From Alphaproteobacteria bacterium (GTDB taxonomy: Bacteria; Pseudomonadota; Alphaproteobacteria; Micavibrionales; Micavibrionaceae): a DNA stretch of 64,000 nucleotides. Location: positions 989,093 to 1,053,092 of the forward strand of contig JAUHVY010000001.1 in assembly GCA_030424975.1 (NCBI GenBank). Direction: 5' to 3'. Both the position numbers and the translations under genes were made by a program. Of this stretch, positions 30,262 through 41,656 are shown piece by piece (position 1 is the stretch's first letter; every line of letters begins with the position of its first letter). The notes below the pieces were generated by a model. The model was not told the origin of the DNA and made no database searches. It worked only from the letters and a program-made list of their open reading frames with translations.

Positions 30262-31536
30262 TTATCCTTTTGTAATTTTCTCAATACCGCCCATATACGG
30301 TTTCAAAACATCAGGGACGAATACTCCGCCATCCGCAGGATCGTAATAGTTTTCGATCACCGCAATCAACGCGCGACCAACCGCAACGCCAGATCCGTTT
30401 AATGTATGTACAAAACGTGTATCTTTTTCACCTTTCGGGCGTGTACGTGCGTTCATACGGCGTGCCTGAAAATCAAAGCAATTTGAAACGGATGAAATCT
30501 CGCGATATGTTTCCTGCCCGGGAAGCCACGCCTCAATATCATAAGTTTTGGTAGCACCAAAGCCCGTATCACCACTACAAAGCGTGATTGTACGGAACGG
30601 AATCTCCAGCTTCTTCAACACATTTTCCGCGCAATCCAACATACGCTCATGCTCTTCTTTTGATTTTTCAGGGGCGGTCACGCTAACCATTTCCACCTTA
30701 TAGAATTGGTGCTGACGCAACATACCGCGCGTATCTTTCCCCGCTGATCCTGCTTCTGAACGGAAACACGGCGTAAATGCGGTATAACGGCGCGGCAAAT
30801 ACTCTTCCTCTACAATCATATCGGCCACAATATTTGTCAGGGACACCTCTGCGGTCGGGATAAGGAAATGGTCGGTTTCTTTTGTGCTAAACTGATCCTC
30901 TGCGAATTTAGGCAACTGCCCCGTCCCATAGAGCGCCGTATCACGTACCAAAAGCGGCGGTGAAACCTCCGTATAGCCATGTTCGCCTGTATGCGTATCA
31001 AGGAAGAACTGTGCCAAAGCACGTTCCATGCGCGCCATCGGACCATTCAACATCACAAAACGCGCGCCTGACATTTTCGCCGCCGTTTCAAAATCAATCA
31101 TGCCAAGCTTTTCGCCAATCTCAACGTGATCAGGGCCACTGAAGTGCTTAATCGTGCCCCATTTATGACGCTCCACGTTATCTGCTTCATCTTCACCGTC
31201 CGGTACCTCATCGCTTAGGATATTCGGCAAGCCTGATAATAAAGCATTCAGCTCTTCGGCCAGAGCGCGCTCTTGCTCCTCCATCTCGGTCATTTGCGTT
31301 TTGATTGCCGCCACAGCATCCATTTGCGCCTGCGCATCGCCGCCGCTCTTTTTAATCTCACCGATTTTGCGAGATTCTTCGTTCCGTTTGGCCTGTAATT
31401 CTTGCAACGATGTCTGAACCGCGCGGCGTTTTTCATCCAACGACAAGATTGACGGCGTCTGCGCCTCTAATCCACGGCGCGCCCATCCCTTGTCAAAAAA
31501 TTCCGGTTCGTTTCTGATTGCACGAATATCAAACAT
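30262..31536 (-). CDS. serS: Seryl-tRNA synthetase
   Basis: N-terminal coiled coil and class II motifs ([48 protein letters not shown]). Confidence 0.97.
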   Translation of the reverse strand: MFDIRAIRNEPEFFDKGWARRGLEAQTPSILSLDEKRRAVQTSLQELQAKRNEESRKIGEIKKSGGDAQAQMDAVAAIKTQMTEMEEQERALAEELNALLSGLPNILSDEVPDGEDEADNVERHKWGTIKHFSGPDHVEIGEKLGMIDFETAAKMSGARFVMLNGPMARMERALAQFFLDTHTGEHGYTEVSPPLLVRDTALYGTGQLPKFAEDQFSTKETDHFLIPTAEVSLTNIVADMIVEEEYLPRRYTAFTPCFRSEAGSAGKDTRGMLRQHQFYKVEMVSVTAPEKSKEEHERMLDCAENVLKKLEIPFRTITLCSGDTGFGATKTYDIEAWLPGQETYREISSVSNCFDFQARRMNARTRPKGEKDTRFVHTLNGSGVAVGRALIAVIENYYDPADGGVFVPDVLKPYMGGIEKITKG

Positions 31537-31632
31537 TTTTAGCCTCTATGTCAGAAAAAATTTACTATTGGTCTTTATACCTAAAAGGTGGCACAGTAAA
31601 AAACAACAAAGAACAGGGCAAAAAGGCATTTC

Positions 31633-32535
31633 ATGATCAAAAAAATTGTTAAAGACAATGTTCTGGAGCTTCTGACCCCTGAAAATGCCCTGCCCGTCAT
31701 ATTCGACTCCCCCCATAGCGGCACAATATATCCCGATGATTTCAGATATTCATGCGCCTTTGATGAATTGCGCAAAGTCGAAGATGCCTATGTCGATGAT
31801 TTATTCGCAAGCGCACCAGACCAAGGGTGCATTCTGTTACATGCCCTTTTCCCGCGCAGTTATATTGATGTGAACCGCGCCCGCGATGACATTGACCCTA
31901 TGATCCTTGATGGATCGTGGCCGGAGGAGCAACTCGGTTCAATTGCACCATCAAAGAGGTCAGATGCGGGGATCGGACTTATCCCCAGACTTATTCGATC
32001 GGGGCAGCCCATATACGATAGAGACATATCCGCAAAGGAAGTCATGAACCGTATTTGCACCTATTATGAACCGTATCATGACACACTCAATGACACGCTG
32101 AAGGAATGCTATTACAATCACGGACAATATTGGCACATTAATTGTCATTCGATGCCCATGAGCAGCGCAATGCCCAAACGCAATCTTAAACTCATTGGAA
32201 ACACCATCAAACCAAGTCACATTGTATTAGGTGATTTAGACGGCACATCATGCAGCCATGATTTCACCCTATCCTTACGTAACTTCTGGCAGAAACATGG
32301 CTTCAGGGTAACGGTAAACGACCCGTTCAAGGGCGTAGAGCTTATTTCGCGGTATGCGCAACCGACACGTCGCAAGAATTGCATTCAAATTGAGATCAAT
32401 CGCAGCCTTTATATGAATGAAACCACAGGTGAGAAAAACGCAAATTACGAAGTTATAAAGAAAATATGCACCGAAATGATTGAATTTTGCGCCAAATATG
32501 CGCGGCGCAACGCGACACAAATTGCGGCAGACTAA
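31633..32535 (+). CDS. N-formylglutamate amidohydrolase family protein
   Basis: VIFDSPHSGTIYPDDF, VDVNRARDDID and INCHSMPM motifs. Confidence 0.88.
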   Translation: MIKKIVKDNVLELLTPENALPVIFDSPHSGTIYPDDFRYSCAFDELRKVEDAYVDDLFASAPDQGCILLHALFPRSYIDVNRARDDIDPMILDGSWPEEQLGSIAPSKRSDAGIGLIPRLIRSGQPIYDRDISAKEVMNRICTYYEPYHDTLNDTLKECYYNHGQYWHINCHSMPMSSAMPKRNLKLIGNTIKPSHIVLGDLDGTSCSHDFTLSLRNFWQKHGFRVTVNDPFKGVELISRYAQPTRRKNCIQIEINRSLYMNETTGEKNANYEVIKKICTEMIEFCAKYARRNATQIAAD

Positions 32536-32538
32536 CAA

Positions 32539-33183
32539 CTACGCACTAAAAACGTCATCAAAGCTACGGCGTAGCGCCACATCCAGATCATTCATGGATA
32601 TATCTTTGCCAAGAGCATGCAAGCTTGTAACACCGTGCTCGGCTATGCCACATGGCACAATACCTGTGAAATGCGAAAGATCAGGGTTCAAATTAATGGC
32701 AATGCCATGATAGGTCACCCAACGCCTTATACGCACACCGATCGCTGCAATCTTTGCTTCCTCACCCATGCGCCCGCCATAAGGGGCCATATCGACCCAT
32801 ATGCCGACGCGCCCTTCCCTGCGCTCACCCTTTACATCAAACTGCGCCAATGACCTTATAATCCATTCCTCTAATTGCCAGACATAATGACGAATGTCGG
32901 GCTTTCCCTGACGAGCATGAAGATCAAGCATAACATAAGCAACACGTTGCCCCGGCCCGTGATATGTGTATTCACCGCCGCGCCCCGCTTCGTACACAGG
33001 AAAGCGTGCATTCAACAAATCTTCGGGCTTCGCGCTCGTACCGGCCGTATATAAAGGTGGATGTTCAAGCAGCCAAACCTGCTCTGAGGCTTGCAATTCA
33101 CGAATATCGGCCACGCGCTTTTCCATGGTCTGTACGGCCATGTCATAAGGAACCTTGGTGCTCTGCGTTTTCCAGTCAATCAT
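32539..33183 (-). CDS. lipB: Lipoyl(octanoyl) transferase LipB
   Basis: [21 protein letters not shown] and [29 protein letters not shown]...IVPCGI. Confidence 0.96.
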   Translation of the reverse strand: MIDWKTQSTKVPYDMAVQTMEKRVADIRELQASEQVWLLEHPPLYTAGTSAKPEDLLNARFPVYEAGRGGEYTYHGPGQRVAYVMLDLHARQGKPDIRHYVWQLEEWIIRSLAQFDVKGERREGRVGIWVDMAPYGGRMGEEAKIAAIGVRIRRWVTYHGIAINLNPDLSHFTGIVPCGIAEHGVTSLHALGKDISMNDLDVALRRSFDDVFSA

Positions 33184-33299
33184 GGGGTCAATTAATAAGC
33201 ACGAAATTTATTGCGCTGCAATGCTTTATGTGACTTGCTCTCTTTTCCCAGATTTGTTATTCCTCTCGCAGCATATTGCATGCGATTACATTATGGTTT

Positions 33300-33387
33300 G
33301 CGGCCGTGGCGGAATGGTAGACGCGCAGCGTTGAGGTCGCTGTGGGAGTTAAATCCCGTGGAAGTTCGAGTCTTCTCGGCCGCACCA
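33300..33387 (+). tRNA. tRNA-Leu (anticodon GAG), CCA encoded
   Basis: Acceptor gcggccg/cggccgc, anticodon stem-loop cagcg-ttgaggt-cgctg, long variable arm tgggagttaaatccc, T arm gttcgagtc, 3' ACCA. Confidence 0.96.
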
Positions 33388-33510
33388 ATTGTAATAATAT
33401 TGCGCTATGCTATTGGTTTATTTGATAAAAATTACAGGTAATAACAGACTGAGATAATAAAGATACGACACTATTATAGCGTTTATATCTTACATCACGG
33501 GAAAGACATC

Positions 33511-35841
33511 ATGGATAAGAAACAGGAACAAGAAGCATTAAGACAGAGCGCGTTGAAATACCATATGGAGCCAACGCCGGGTAAAATTGCAATTCGCGCG
33601 ACAAAAGATATGGCGACACAACGTGACCTCGCCCTCGCATATTCCCCTGGTGTGGCTGCGCCATGTGAAGAAATTGCGGCAGACCCGCTAAAATCCTATG
33701 ATTATACTTCTCGCGGAAATATTGTTGCTGTTATTTCTAACGGTACTGCGATCCTCGGCCTTGGTAATCTTGGCGCATTGGCATCAAAGCCTGTGATGGA
33801 AGGTAAATCCGTTCTGTTCAAAAAATTCGCGAATATTGATTCTTTCGACATCGAAGTTGACGAAGAAAACGTTGATAAACTGGTAGACATCATTTCTTCG
33901 TTGGAGCCTTCATTCGGCGGTATCAACCTAGAAGACTTCAAAGCACCTGAGTGTTTTGAACTTGAACGCCGCCTGAAAGAGAAGATGAACATTCCTGTGT
34001 TCCACGATGATCAGCACGGTACGGCTATTATTGTGACTGCAGCATTTACAAACTGGATTCATCACTCAGGGCGGAATATCGAAGATATCCGCCTTGTTGC
34101 TTCCGGCGCAGGTGCATCAGCTATTGCTTGTTTAACATTGCTTGTCGGCGCAGGTTTGAAACGTGAAAACATTATCGTTTGCGACAGAAACGGCGTTGTT
34201 TATGAAGGCCGCGAAGAAGGCATGGACCCACAAAAGGCAGCGTTTGCATCAAAAACAAATGCTCGTACACTAGACGAAGCCATTGAGAACGCCGATGTGT
34301 TCCTTGGTCTTTCAGGTCCGGGCGTTATGGACAAAGAAAAAGTTGCCAAAATGGCCGATGCACCTTTGATCATGGCACTTGCAAACCCCACACCTGAAAT
34401 TATGCCGGAAGATGCCTATGCGGCGAAACCTGACGCGATTGTGTGTACAGGCCGCTCCGACTTCCCTAACCAGGTGAACAACGTTCTATGTTTCCCATTC
34501 ATTTTCCGTGGCGCATTAGATGTTGGCGCAACAACTATTAACGAAGAAATGAAATTGGCATGTGTGAACGCGATTGCCGCACTTGCTCGTAAAGAAGCCG
34601 CAGCCGAAGTCGCCAGCGTTTACAGTGATGAGCACCTATCATTCGGTCGTGATTACTTGATCCCGAAACCGTTTGACCCGCGCCTTATTGTTGATTTGCC
34701 GATGGCCGTTGCAAAAGCAGCGATGGAAAGCGGTGTCGCGACGCGCCCGATCGAAGATTTCGAAGCGTATGAACACAAATTGAAGCAATACTTCTTCCGT
34801 TCACAACTTGTTATGCGCCCGATTTATTCACGCGCGCAAGAAAACCCGAAAAGCGTTGTTTACTGTGAAGGTGAAGAAGAGCGCGTTCTGCAGGCGACAC
34901 AAATCGCAATTGATGAAAACTTAGCGAAACCGATCTTGATCGGCCGTAAGTCAGTTATTGATGAACGTATCAAACGCCTTGGCTTGCGGATGGAAGCAAA
35001 TAAAGACTTTGAGCTTGTCGATCCGCAGGAAGATTCACGCTACCGCGAATATTGGGAAGCATATCACCAAATCATGGAACGTCAGGGTGTCACAACTGAG
35101 GATGCAAAAACAACTTTGCGTACAAGCACGACTGTCATCGGATCCTTGATGGTTCGTCGCGGTGCAGCGGATGCAATGCTTTGTGGTACACAGGGGCATT
35201 TCCACGATCACCTTGAACATGTACGTGACATTATCGGCCTGAAAGCAGGTGTTGAAACACCAGCAGCCTTAAGCCCGCTATTGATTTCTCGTGGTACATA
35301 TTTCTTCTGTGATACGCAAATCAACCCGAATCCAACCATCGCTCAGATCTCTGAAATGACGCTGATGGCTGCGGAAGAAGTTCGTCGCTTTGGTATTAAA
35401 CCACGCGTCGCCCTACTATCGCATTCGAACTTCGGTACAATTGATTGTGAATCCGCATTGAAAATGCGTGCAGCCTACGCCGATATCAAACGTCGTGACC
35501 CGAACCTGGAGATCGATGGTGAAATGCAGGCGGATACAGCACTTTCAGATGTTATTCGCCAACGCATTATGCCGAATTCAAACCTTTCGGGTTCTGCGAA
35601 CTTGTTCATTATGCCGAATGTGGAATCTGCGAATATCGCCTTTAACATGGTGAAAACATTCTCAGACGGTATCAGCATCGGGCCTTTATTGCTTGGTGCG
35701 GCGCAACCTGCACATATTCTAACACCTGCGACAACAACGCGCGGTATTGTGAATATGACAGCACTAGCAACAGTCGGCTCACAAATTTACAAGGACTCAC
35801 AAACGGATAATGTGACACACCGCCTTGTAAAAAGTGCATAA
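33511..35841 (+). CDS. maeB: NADP-dependent malic enzyme with C-terminal phosphotransacetylase-like domain
   Basis: 776 aa; malic enzyme N-domain (AYSPGVAAPCEEI, FHDDQHGTAIIV) plus a PTA-like C-domain. Confidence 0.95.
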   Translation: MDKKQEQEALRQSALKYHMEPTPGKIAIRATKDMATQRDLALAYSPGVAAPCEEIAADPLKSYDYTSRGNIVAVISNGTAILGLGNLGALASKPVMEGKSVLFKKFANIDSFDIEVDEENVDKLVDIISSLEPSFGGINLEDFKAPECFELERRLKEKMNIPVFHDDQHGTAIIVTAAFTNWIHHSGRNIEDIRLVASGAGASAIACLTLLVGAGLKRENIIVCDRNGVVYEGREEGMDPQKAAFASKTNARTLDEAIENADVFLGLSGPGVMDKEKVAKMADAPLIMALANPTPEIMPEDAYAAKPDAIVCTGRSDFPNQVNNVLCFPFIFRGALDVGATTINEEMKLACVNAIAALARKEAAAEVASVYSDEHLSFGRDYLIPKPFDPRLIVDLPMAVAKAAMESGVATRPIEDFEAYEHKLKQYFFRSQLVMRPIYSRAQENPKSVVYCEGEEERVLQATQIAIDENLAKPILIGRKSVIDERIKRLGLRMEANKDFELVDPQEDSRYREYWEAYHQIMERQGVTTEDAKTTLRTSTTVIGSLMVRRGAADAMLCGTQGHFHDHLEHVRDIIGLKAGVETPAALSPLLISRGTYFFCDTQINPNPTIAQISEMTLMAAEEVRRFGIKPRVALLSHSNFGTIDCESALKMRAAYADIKRRDPNLEIDGEMQADTALSDVIRQRIMPNSNLSGSANLFIMPNVESANIAFNMVKTFSDGISIGPLLLGAAQPAHILTPATTTRGIVNMTALATVGSQIYKDSQTDNVTHRLVKSA

Positions 35842-35864
35842 ATAACAATAATATCCTTTTGTTC

Positions 35865-35900
35865 TATAGCATCCTCACCTGAGGGTGCTATATACTTTTG
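35865..35900 (+). terminator. Rho-independent terminator downstream of maeB
   Basis: tatagcatcctca-cc-tgagggtgctata (13-bp stem, one G-U) followed by tactttt. Confidence 0.7.
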
Positions 35901-35927
35901 TGCGAATGCTAATGATCAGGATTATTT

Positions 35928-37334
35928 ATGGGTGATGTTGCCGAACAAGAGAAAGAATTGATGGCAAACTCCTCTCAATCAGAGGAGATCTATACACACC
36001 TGCCTGATGAGCAAATCAAGGAAATTGTCGAAGCCGTACGTGCGCAAGATTCTGACACGGTGCATGCGGTGCTTGATGAAATCAGTATTGCCGACACTGC
36101 CGAATTACTTTCAAAAATCAATACGGACGACAGAAACGAGCTTCTGTCGATGTATAGTGAGGCGCTGGATCCTGAAACATTCACGGAAATGGATCAGGAA
36201 CTAAGCCGTAAATCACTCTCCGCTATGCCTGCTGATCGCGTTGCGGAAATGATTTCCGATTTGGAAACCGATGATGCACTCCTTTTGATCGAGCCATTGG
36301 ACGAGGATTTCCAAAAAGAAATTATTGAGAAACTTTCGGCGCAAACCCGTCTGGTCATGGAAGAAGGCCTAAGCTTCCCCGAGGATAGCGCGGGTCGTTT
36401 GATGCGTCGTGAAATGGTGTCCATTCCGGAATTTTGGACGGTCGGTAAAACACTTGATTATTTGCGTACTGCAACAGAAGAACTCCCTGAAGACTTCTTT
36501 GATATATTTATCATTAACCCGCTACACCATTTAGCAGGAGAAATCCCGCTCAGCCGTTTAGTGCGTGCAAAAAGGTCAGAAAAGATAAAAGAACTGACAC
36601 TTGACGAAACGCACCCTATTCCAGCCACAATGGATCAGGAGCAGGTGGCACATATGTTCCGCCGTGAAAATATTGTATCGGCGCCTGTTGTCGATGATGC
36701 CGGACGCTTGATTGGTGTGATTACGATTGATGACATCATCGACGTTATTGACGAAGAAGCCCAAGAGGACTTCTTGCGTATGGCCGGTGTGGATCAAGGC
36801 GACCTTTACCGCGCTGCTATCTCTACATCAAGTCTGCGTTTCCGTTGGTTATTCATCAATTTACTTACCGCTATTGTGGCATCATCGGTTATCTCATTAT
36901 TTGATGCCGCAATTGAACAGGTTGTTGCCCTTGCCATCCTAATGCCCATCGTTGCATCAATGGGCGGAAATGCAGGAACACAGGCGCTTACGGTTGCTGT
37001 ACGCGCACTTGCAACCAAGGAACTATCAGGGACAAACACATGGCGTATTGTTTGGAAAGAAACGATCGTCGGCGCCATTAACGGTGTCTTGTTTGCCGTT
37101 TTAACAGGCGCGTTGGCAGCATTCTGGTTCCAATCGACCATGCTGGGGATTGTTATTGCCATGGCGATGGTCATCAATCTGATTGTTGCGGGTGTTTTTG
37201 GTGCAGGTATTCCGCTTACACTGCACCGTATGGGAAGTGACCCCGCCGTATCATCCACCGTCCTACTCACAACGGTTACAGATGTTATCGGCTTTTTATC
37301 CTTCTTGGGGCTTGCTGCCCTTTTAATGCTTTGA
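35928..37334 (+). CDS. mgtE: Magnesium transporter MgtE
   Basis: N-domain repeats, tandem CBS domains and TM domain with MPIVASMGGNAGTQALTVAVRALA. Confidence 0.95.
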   Translation: MGDVAEQEKELMANSSQSEEIYTHLPDEQIKEIVEAVRAQDSDTVHAVLDEISIADTAELLSKINTDDRNELLSMYSEALDPETFTEMDQELSRKSLSAMPADRVAEMISDLETDDALLLIEPLDEDFQKEIIEKLSAQTRLVMEEGLSFPEDSAGRLMRREMVSIPEFWTVGKTLDYLRTATEELPEDFFDIFIINPLHHLAGEIPLSRLVRAKRSEKIKELTLDETHPIPATMDQEQVAHMFRRENIVSAPVVDDAGRLIGVITIDDIIDVIDEEAQEDFLRMAGVDQGDLYRAAISTSSLRFRWLFINLLTAIVASSVISLFDAAIEQVVALAILMPIVASMGGNAGTQALTVAVRALATKELSGTNTWRIVWKETIVGAINGVLFAVLTGALAAFWFQSTMLGIVIAMAMVINLIVAGVFGAGIPLTLHRMGSDPAVSSTVLLTTVTDVIGFLSFLGLAALLML

Positions 37335-37376
37335 TACCAATGAAACCGACTGTTACGCATAGAACAGGAGAAAATT

Positions 37377-37910
37377 ATGACTGCTGCTAAACTGGAAAGA
37401 CCTGCGATTGAGCACAAGAAAAGCTATCTCGAGGCATTAAAAGAATTCCAGGGTGAAGGGCGCTATAAATTTTTAGATATCCATGATTTGGATGTAAATT
37501 TTGACGAATTCATCAATAAATTGAACAACGGAAAACGAAATCTGCATAAACCATACGCAGATTGGGTTGAGACCGTTCCCGAAACGGTTTTATGGTTGAC
37601 GAAGGATGATGAATTTATCGGTACATTAAACATCAGGCACCGTTTAAACTGGCATTTGGAAAAATGGGGCGGACACCTGAACTTCATTATTCGTCCGTCT
37701 ATGCGCGGCAAGGGATACGGTAAAAAGCTTTTGCAAAAAGCTATTCCCTATATTTCATATCTTGGTATTGATAAAGCACTGATTACAATCGACCCGAAGG
37801 ATACTGCTGCGAACGGTATTGTACAGTTTTGTGGCGGCGTCCTTGAAGACACCCTCCCCGCAACAGACAAATTTCCTGAACGTAATCGTTACTGGCTAGA
37901 CTGCACATAG
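37377..37910 (+). CDS. GNAT-family N-acetyltransferase
   Basis: GGHLNFIIRPSMRGKGYGKKLLQKAIPYISYLGIDKALITIDPKDTAANGIVQFCGG. Confidence 0.88.
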   Translation: MTAAKLERPAIEHKKSYLEALKEFQGEGRYKFLDIHDLDVNFDEFINKLNNGKRNLHKPYADWVETVPETVLWLTKDDEFIGTLNIRHRLNWHLEKWGGHLNFIIRPSMRGKGYGKKLLQKAIPYISYLGIDKALITIDPKDTAANGIVQFCGGVLEDTLPATDKFPERNRYWLDCT

Positions 37911-37917
37911 GACATTC

Positions 37918-39906
37918 ATGGCAAAGAAAAAGAAAACTCCACCGCGTAAAAGCGTATCAAAGAAGAAAAATCAACAAAAGAAGCCTTCGCTTTTTGCGCG
38001 TCTTTTTAAACTTTGTTTCGTTTTAGCAATCTGGGGCAGCCTTATCCTTGGCGGTGTAGTGTTATGGTATGCAAAAGATTTACCGGACATCACAAAATCA
38101 GCCAGTTTTGAACGCCGCACATCTATTGTTGTCAAGGCAACTGACGGTTCTGTTATTGGCCGATATGGCGAAAGTAAGGGGCAAAACATAGACGCCACTG
38201 ATTTACCACCGCACCTTATAAACGCCGTATTAGCGACCGAAGATCGTCGCTTTTATGACCATTTCGGTGTTGACCCGATCGGTATTGCACGCGCAATGGT
38301 TACCAACGTTACACGTGGACGTTTCGTACAGGGCGGATCGACCATCACACAACAACTTGCGAAGAACCTTTTCTTAACGCATCAACGTAAATTAAAACGT
38401 AAAATCCAAGAAGCCATCCTTGCTGTATGGCTTGAACGCCAACTTAGCAAAGATCAAATCCTTAGCGCATATATGAACCGCGTATATCTTGGATCAGGTA
38501 CTTATGGATTCGATGCGGCATCCCGCCTGTATTTCGGCAAACCCGCAAAAGATGTTAACTTGCGCGAAGCCGCGATCCTTGCGGGGCTACTAAAAGCGCC
38601 ATCAAAATATTCGCCGCATAATAACCCTGAGCTGGCGCAGGAACGATCAGACGTTGTCTTGCTCGCCATGAAAGATGCAGGATATATCACAGATCAAGAA
38701 ATGCAGGAGGCAAAAGACCTGCCGCTGTCCCTGCCGCATCATCAAACAGGATCAGAATCAAATGTACGCTACTTCACGGATTGGGTGATAGAGGGCGTTG
38801 ATGATTTAGTCGGCAATCCAGAGATGGATCTGGTTATTGAAACCACGCTGGACGCAAAACTGCAGAACCACGCGCAAAATACACTCATCAGCACAATCGA
38901 CAGTACGGATAAAATGAAATTTGTGTCCCAAGGTGCGATTTTATCAATGCGCCCTGATGGTGCGGTTATTGCCATGGTTGGGGGATATGACTACGCCCAA
39001 AGCCAGTTTAACCGCGTCACACAAGCAAAGCGCCCGCCGGGTTCCGCGTTCAAGCCTTTTGTGTTCCTTGCCGCCGTAGAAAAAGGGTGGAAGGCCTCTG
39101 ACAAAATCTTGGACGGACCGATAACATCCGGCGAATACCGCCCCAAAAACTTTGCCAACCAATATTACGGCACAGTTGATTTGGAAACCGCGCTTGCAAA
39201 ATCAATGAACACCGCCACTGTACGTTTGGCGCAAGAAGCAGGGATCGGATCTGTTATCAAAACGGCAAATAAACTCGGCATCATTTCACCGATGGAACGC
39301 GACCTGTCCATCGCATTAGGAAGCACAGGAATTTCGCCGCTTGAGATGGGAACAGCATACGCAACACTTGCCAATGGCGGATATCGCGTTTACCCGTATG
39401 GCATTTCACGCATCACAGATTCTGATGGCCGTGTTTTGTATGAACGTAAACAAAACATCCGATACCAACAAATTGTCAGCACCGATGATACAAAAGCCAT
39501 AAGCTTTATGATGCGTAGTGTCATAGCCAACGGTACGGGTCGCGGCGCACAGCTTCCCTTCCCTGCACAAGGAAAAACAGGAACATCACAAGATAGCCGC
39601 GATGCATGGTTTGTCGGTTATTCCGATCGTATTGTCTCTATTGTGTGGCTTGGAAATGATGATAACAGCCCGATGCGTGGCGTTACAGGCGGTAGTTTGC
39701 CTGCGCAAATCTGGAAAAGCACGATGGCGTACGCACAGCCACGTCAATTTGTACTTCAAATTAACGGACAACGCATAGATGAAATGCAAAAAGATGACGG
39801 AAATGGCTTCGGTAATATGATAGGCCGATTATTCTCCGGCGATAATTCAGATGATTCAAAATTCGTCCCTAAGAAAAGAAAACCATTCGCGAATTTAAAT
39901 GAATAA
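37918..39906 (+). CDS. Penicillin-binding protein 1A family (transglycosylase/transpeptidase)
   Basis: GT51 ATEDRRFYDHFGVDPIGIARA, GGSTITQQLAKNLF; transpeptidase KSMNTATVRLA and GKTGTSQDSRDAWFVGY. Confidence 0.95.
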   Translation: MAKKKKTPPRKSVSKKKNQQKKPSLFARLFKLCFVLAIWGSLILGGVVLWYAKDLPDITKSASFERRTSIVVKATDGSVIGRYGESKGQNIDATDLPPHLINAVLATEDRRFYDHFGVDPIGIARAMVTNVTRGRFVQGGSTITQQLAKNLFLTHQRKLKRKIQEAILAVWLERQLSKDQILSAYMNRVYLGSGTYGFDAASRLYFGKPAKDVNLREAAILAGLLKAPSKYSPHNNPELAQERSDVVLLAMKDAGYITDQEMQEAKDLPLSLPHHQTGSESNVRYFTDWVIEGVDDLVGNPEMDLVIETTLDAKLQNHAQNTLISTIDSTDKMKFVSQGAILSMRPDGAVIAMVGGYDYAQSQFNRVTQAKRPPGSAFKPFVFLAAVEKGWKASDKILDGPITSGEYRPKNFANQYYGTVDLETALAKSMNTATVRLAQEAGIGSVIKTANKLGIISPMERDLSIALGSTGISPLEMGTAYATLANGGYRVYPYGISRITDSDGRVLYERKQNIRYQQIVSTDDTKAISFMMRSVIANGTGRGAQLPFPAQGKTGTSQDSRDAWFVGYSDRIVSIVWLGNDDNSPMRGVTGGSLPAQIWKSTMAYAQPRQFVLQINGQRIDEMQKDDGNGFGNMIGRLFSGDNSDDSKFVPKKRKPFANLNE

Positions 39907-39939
39907 AATCCGTAAGAGTCTTATGCGTATTAACAATAC

Positions 39940-40356
39940 TTATACGCGCATCACATCTTCTGAAAGCACATCATGTACATGGCGGAATGATGAAAGGCTG
40001 TACGCCTCACGCGTACCAAGCCACATATGACGTAAGTCCATCATGGCATTTGTCGGCCCGCCAATTTCCCAACCATTACGCATCGCCGCGCGGTCTACAA
40101 AATCCAGATATTCCATCGGAAAAGCAATACGTGGTGCACGTAAGCCCATTTCCACCAATTCCTTGGCGATATGCGCATCACTATTACCCATCATATCCGC
40201 AGTATATTGAATAGCCGATAGCACCTTGATCTCTTCACGGCTCATCGGAACTTGTGACAAATGATGCATAAAGCTACGATAGATTTGCGCCTTCTCGCTC
40301 ATGTCATATTGTTCAGCCAGAACAGGTAATGTGATTTTTGTTTCAAATTGGGCCAT
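39940..40356 (-). CDS. Hypothetical protein (138 aa)
   Basis: Intact ORF with normal codon usage; no recognised family. Confidence 0.5.
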   Translation of the reverse strand: MAQFETKITLPVLAEQYDMSEKAQIYRSFMHHLSQVPMSREEIKVLSAIQYTADMMGNSDAHIAKELVEMGLRAPRIAFPMEYLDFVDRAAMRNGWEIGGPTNAMMDLRHMWLGTREAYSLSSFRHVHDVLSEDVMRV

Positions 40357-40459
40357 CGGGGTTCTCCTTCGGTCGGATTGCTCTTAACCCAAGAATGAAC
40401 GGAAGAGTTTAACAGTTCCTTAAGATGGCCTGAATTGGAAAATTACATGTGTATAAATA

Positions 40460-40897
40460 TTATGAACGCAGCGGAATCCCTGCCCTAGCGAGCTCATCTG
40501 CCCGTTCATTCTCGGGGTGGCCTGCATGCCCCTTCACCCAAATAAATTCAACATCATGCGCCTGAACAAGCGAATCAATCTCTTGCCACAAGTCCTGATT
40601 CTTTACGGGTTTTTTAGCGGCAGTTTTCCAATTCTTGGATTTCCAACCCGCCATCCATTCCGTGATGCCCTGCATGACGTATTTACTATCGGTATATAAT
40701 TTGACGTTTGATCGTTTGTTCAACGCGCCTAAACCTTTGATCACCGCCATCATTTCCATACGGTTATTCGTTGTGTCATCTTCACCGCCGCACATTTCCT
40801 TTTCATGCGCCCCATAGCGCATTAGAACGCCCCACCCGCCCGGGCCGGGATTGCCGCTACAGGCTCCATCAGTATACATTTCAACGATTTTTGACAT
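40460..40897 (-). CDS. rnhA: Ribonuclease HI
   Basis: [63 protein letters not shown]. Confidence 0.97.
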   Translation of the reverse strand: MSKIVEMYTDGACSGNPGPGGWGVLMRYGAHEKEMCGGEDDTTNNRMEMMAVIKGLGALNKRSNVKLYTDSKYVMQGITEWMAGWKSKNWKTAAKKPVKNQDLWQEIDSLVQAHDVEFIWVKGHAGHPENERADELARAGIPLRS

Positions 40898-40899
40898 GG

Positions 40900-41652
40900 T
40901 TAATCCAGATGTTTTGCGATGATGTCGACAAACATATCCGCCGAATTCAGGTTATTAAACTCCGTTGACGGAATTGTAATCCCGTATAAATCGGCAAGGC
41001 GTTGGTATTTAGGTTTACGTGCCTCAAATAATAATGGAAACACCCACCGTGAAAAATCATCCGGCACGATATCATCAACACCGTTTAATTTATTTTCCTC
41101 AATATAGGATGCCAGTTTTTCTTTCAAAAAGGCCGAAGGGAAAAACAAAGGTTTTGGATATTCACGCGCACGCTTTAAGACATCACGCTCGCCTTCTTCG
41201 TTGGTTTTAAGATAAACAAACATTGTTTCTTCACCAATTTTACGCAGCAATGCCTCATCTTCAATTTCACAAAGGCTGCCTGTCGAATCATGAACAAATG
41301 GTTTATCTGTCGCACTTAAAACATTCCCCATCGCCTCTAAAGCATGACACTCAGCATCATAATATGCCTTTTGTCTTGCCTTAAATGTATCAAGGTCAAA
41401 ACCACCATATTGTGCCCCGCCAAGTTTGCCCAAATAAACAGATAATGCACCAATATTTTCGGCCGAGAATTCATCACCATTCGCCGCAAGCTCATCACGT
41501 AAATATTCATCACCGATCACATAATCGCATGAATAATTGTACCAACCCCATTTTTCCAATTGGCATGATATATGCGTTTTGCCTGCCCCTGACATACCGA
41601 GCAGTGTGATCGATTTTTTTCCGTTTAGAAATTCATCTTTACTGAGTTTCAT
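40900..41652 (-). CDS. P-loop ATPase/kinase-like protein
   Basis: Walker A GMSGAGKT near the N-terminus; otherwise unrecognised. Abuts ispH and rnhA. Confidence 0.7.
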   Translation of the reverse strand: MKLSKDEFLNGKKSITLLGMSGAGKTHISCQLEKWGWYNYSCDYVIGDEYLRDELAANGDEFSAENIGALSVYLGKLGGAQYGGFDLDTFKARQKAYYDAECHALEAMGNVLSATDKPFVHDSTGSLCEIEDEALLRKIGEETMFVYLKTNEEGERDVLKRAREYPKPLFFPSAFLKEKLASYIEENKLNGVDDIVPDDFSRWVFPLLFEARKPKYQRLADLYGITIPSTEFNNLNSADMFVDIIAKHLD

Positions 41653-41656
41653 AATC

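Noticed and set aside
36806-37417. 203-aa minus-strand ORF over mgtE and the GNAT start
   Set aside because: Antisense to conserved MgtE membrane domain; no family features.
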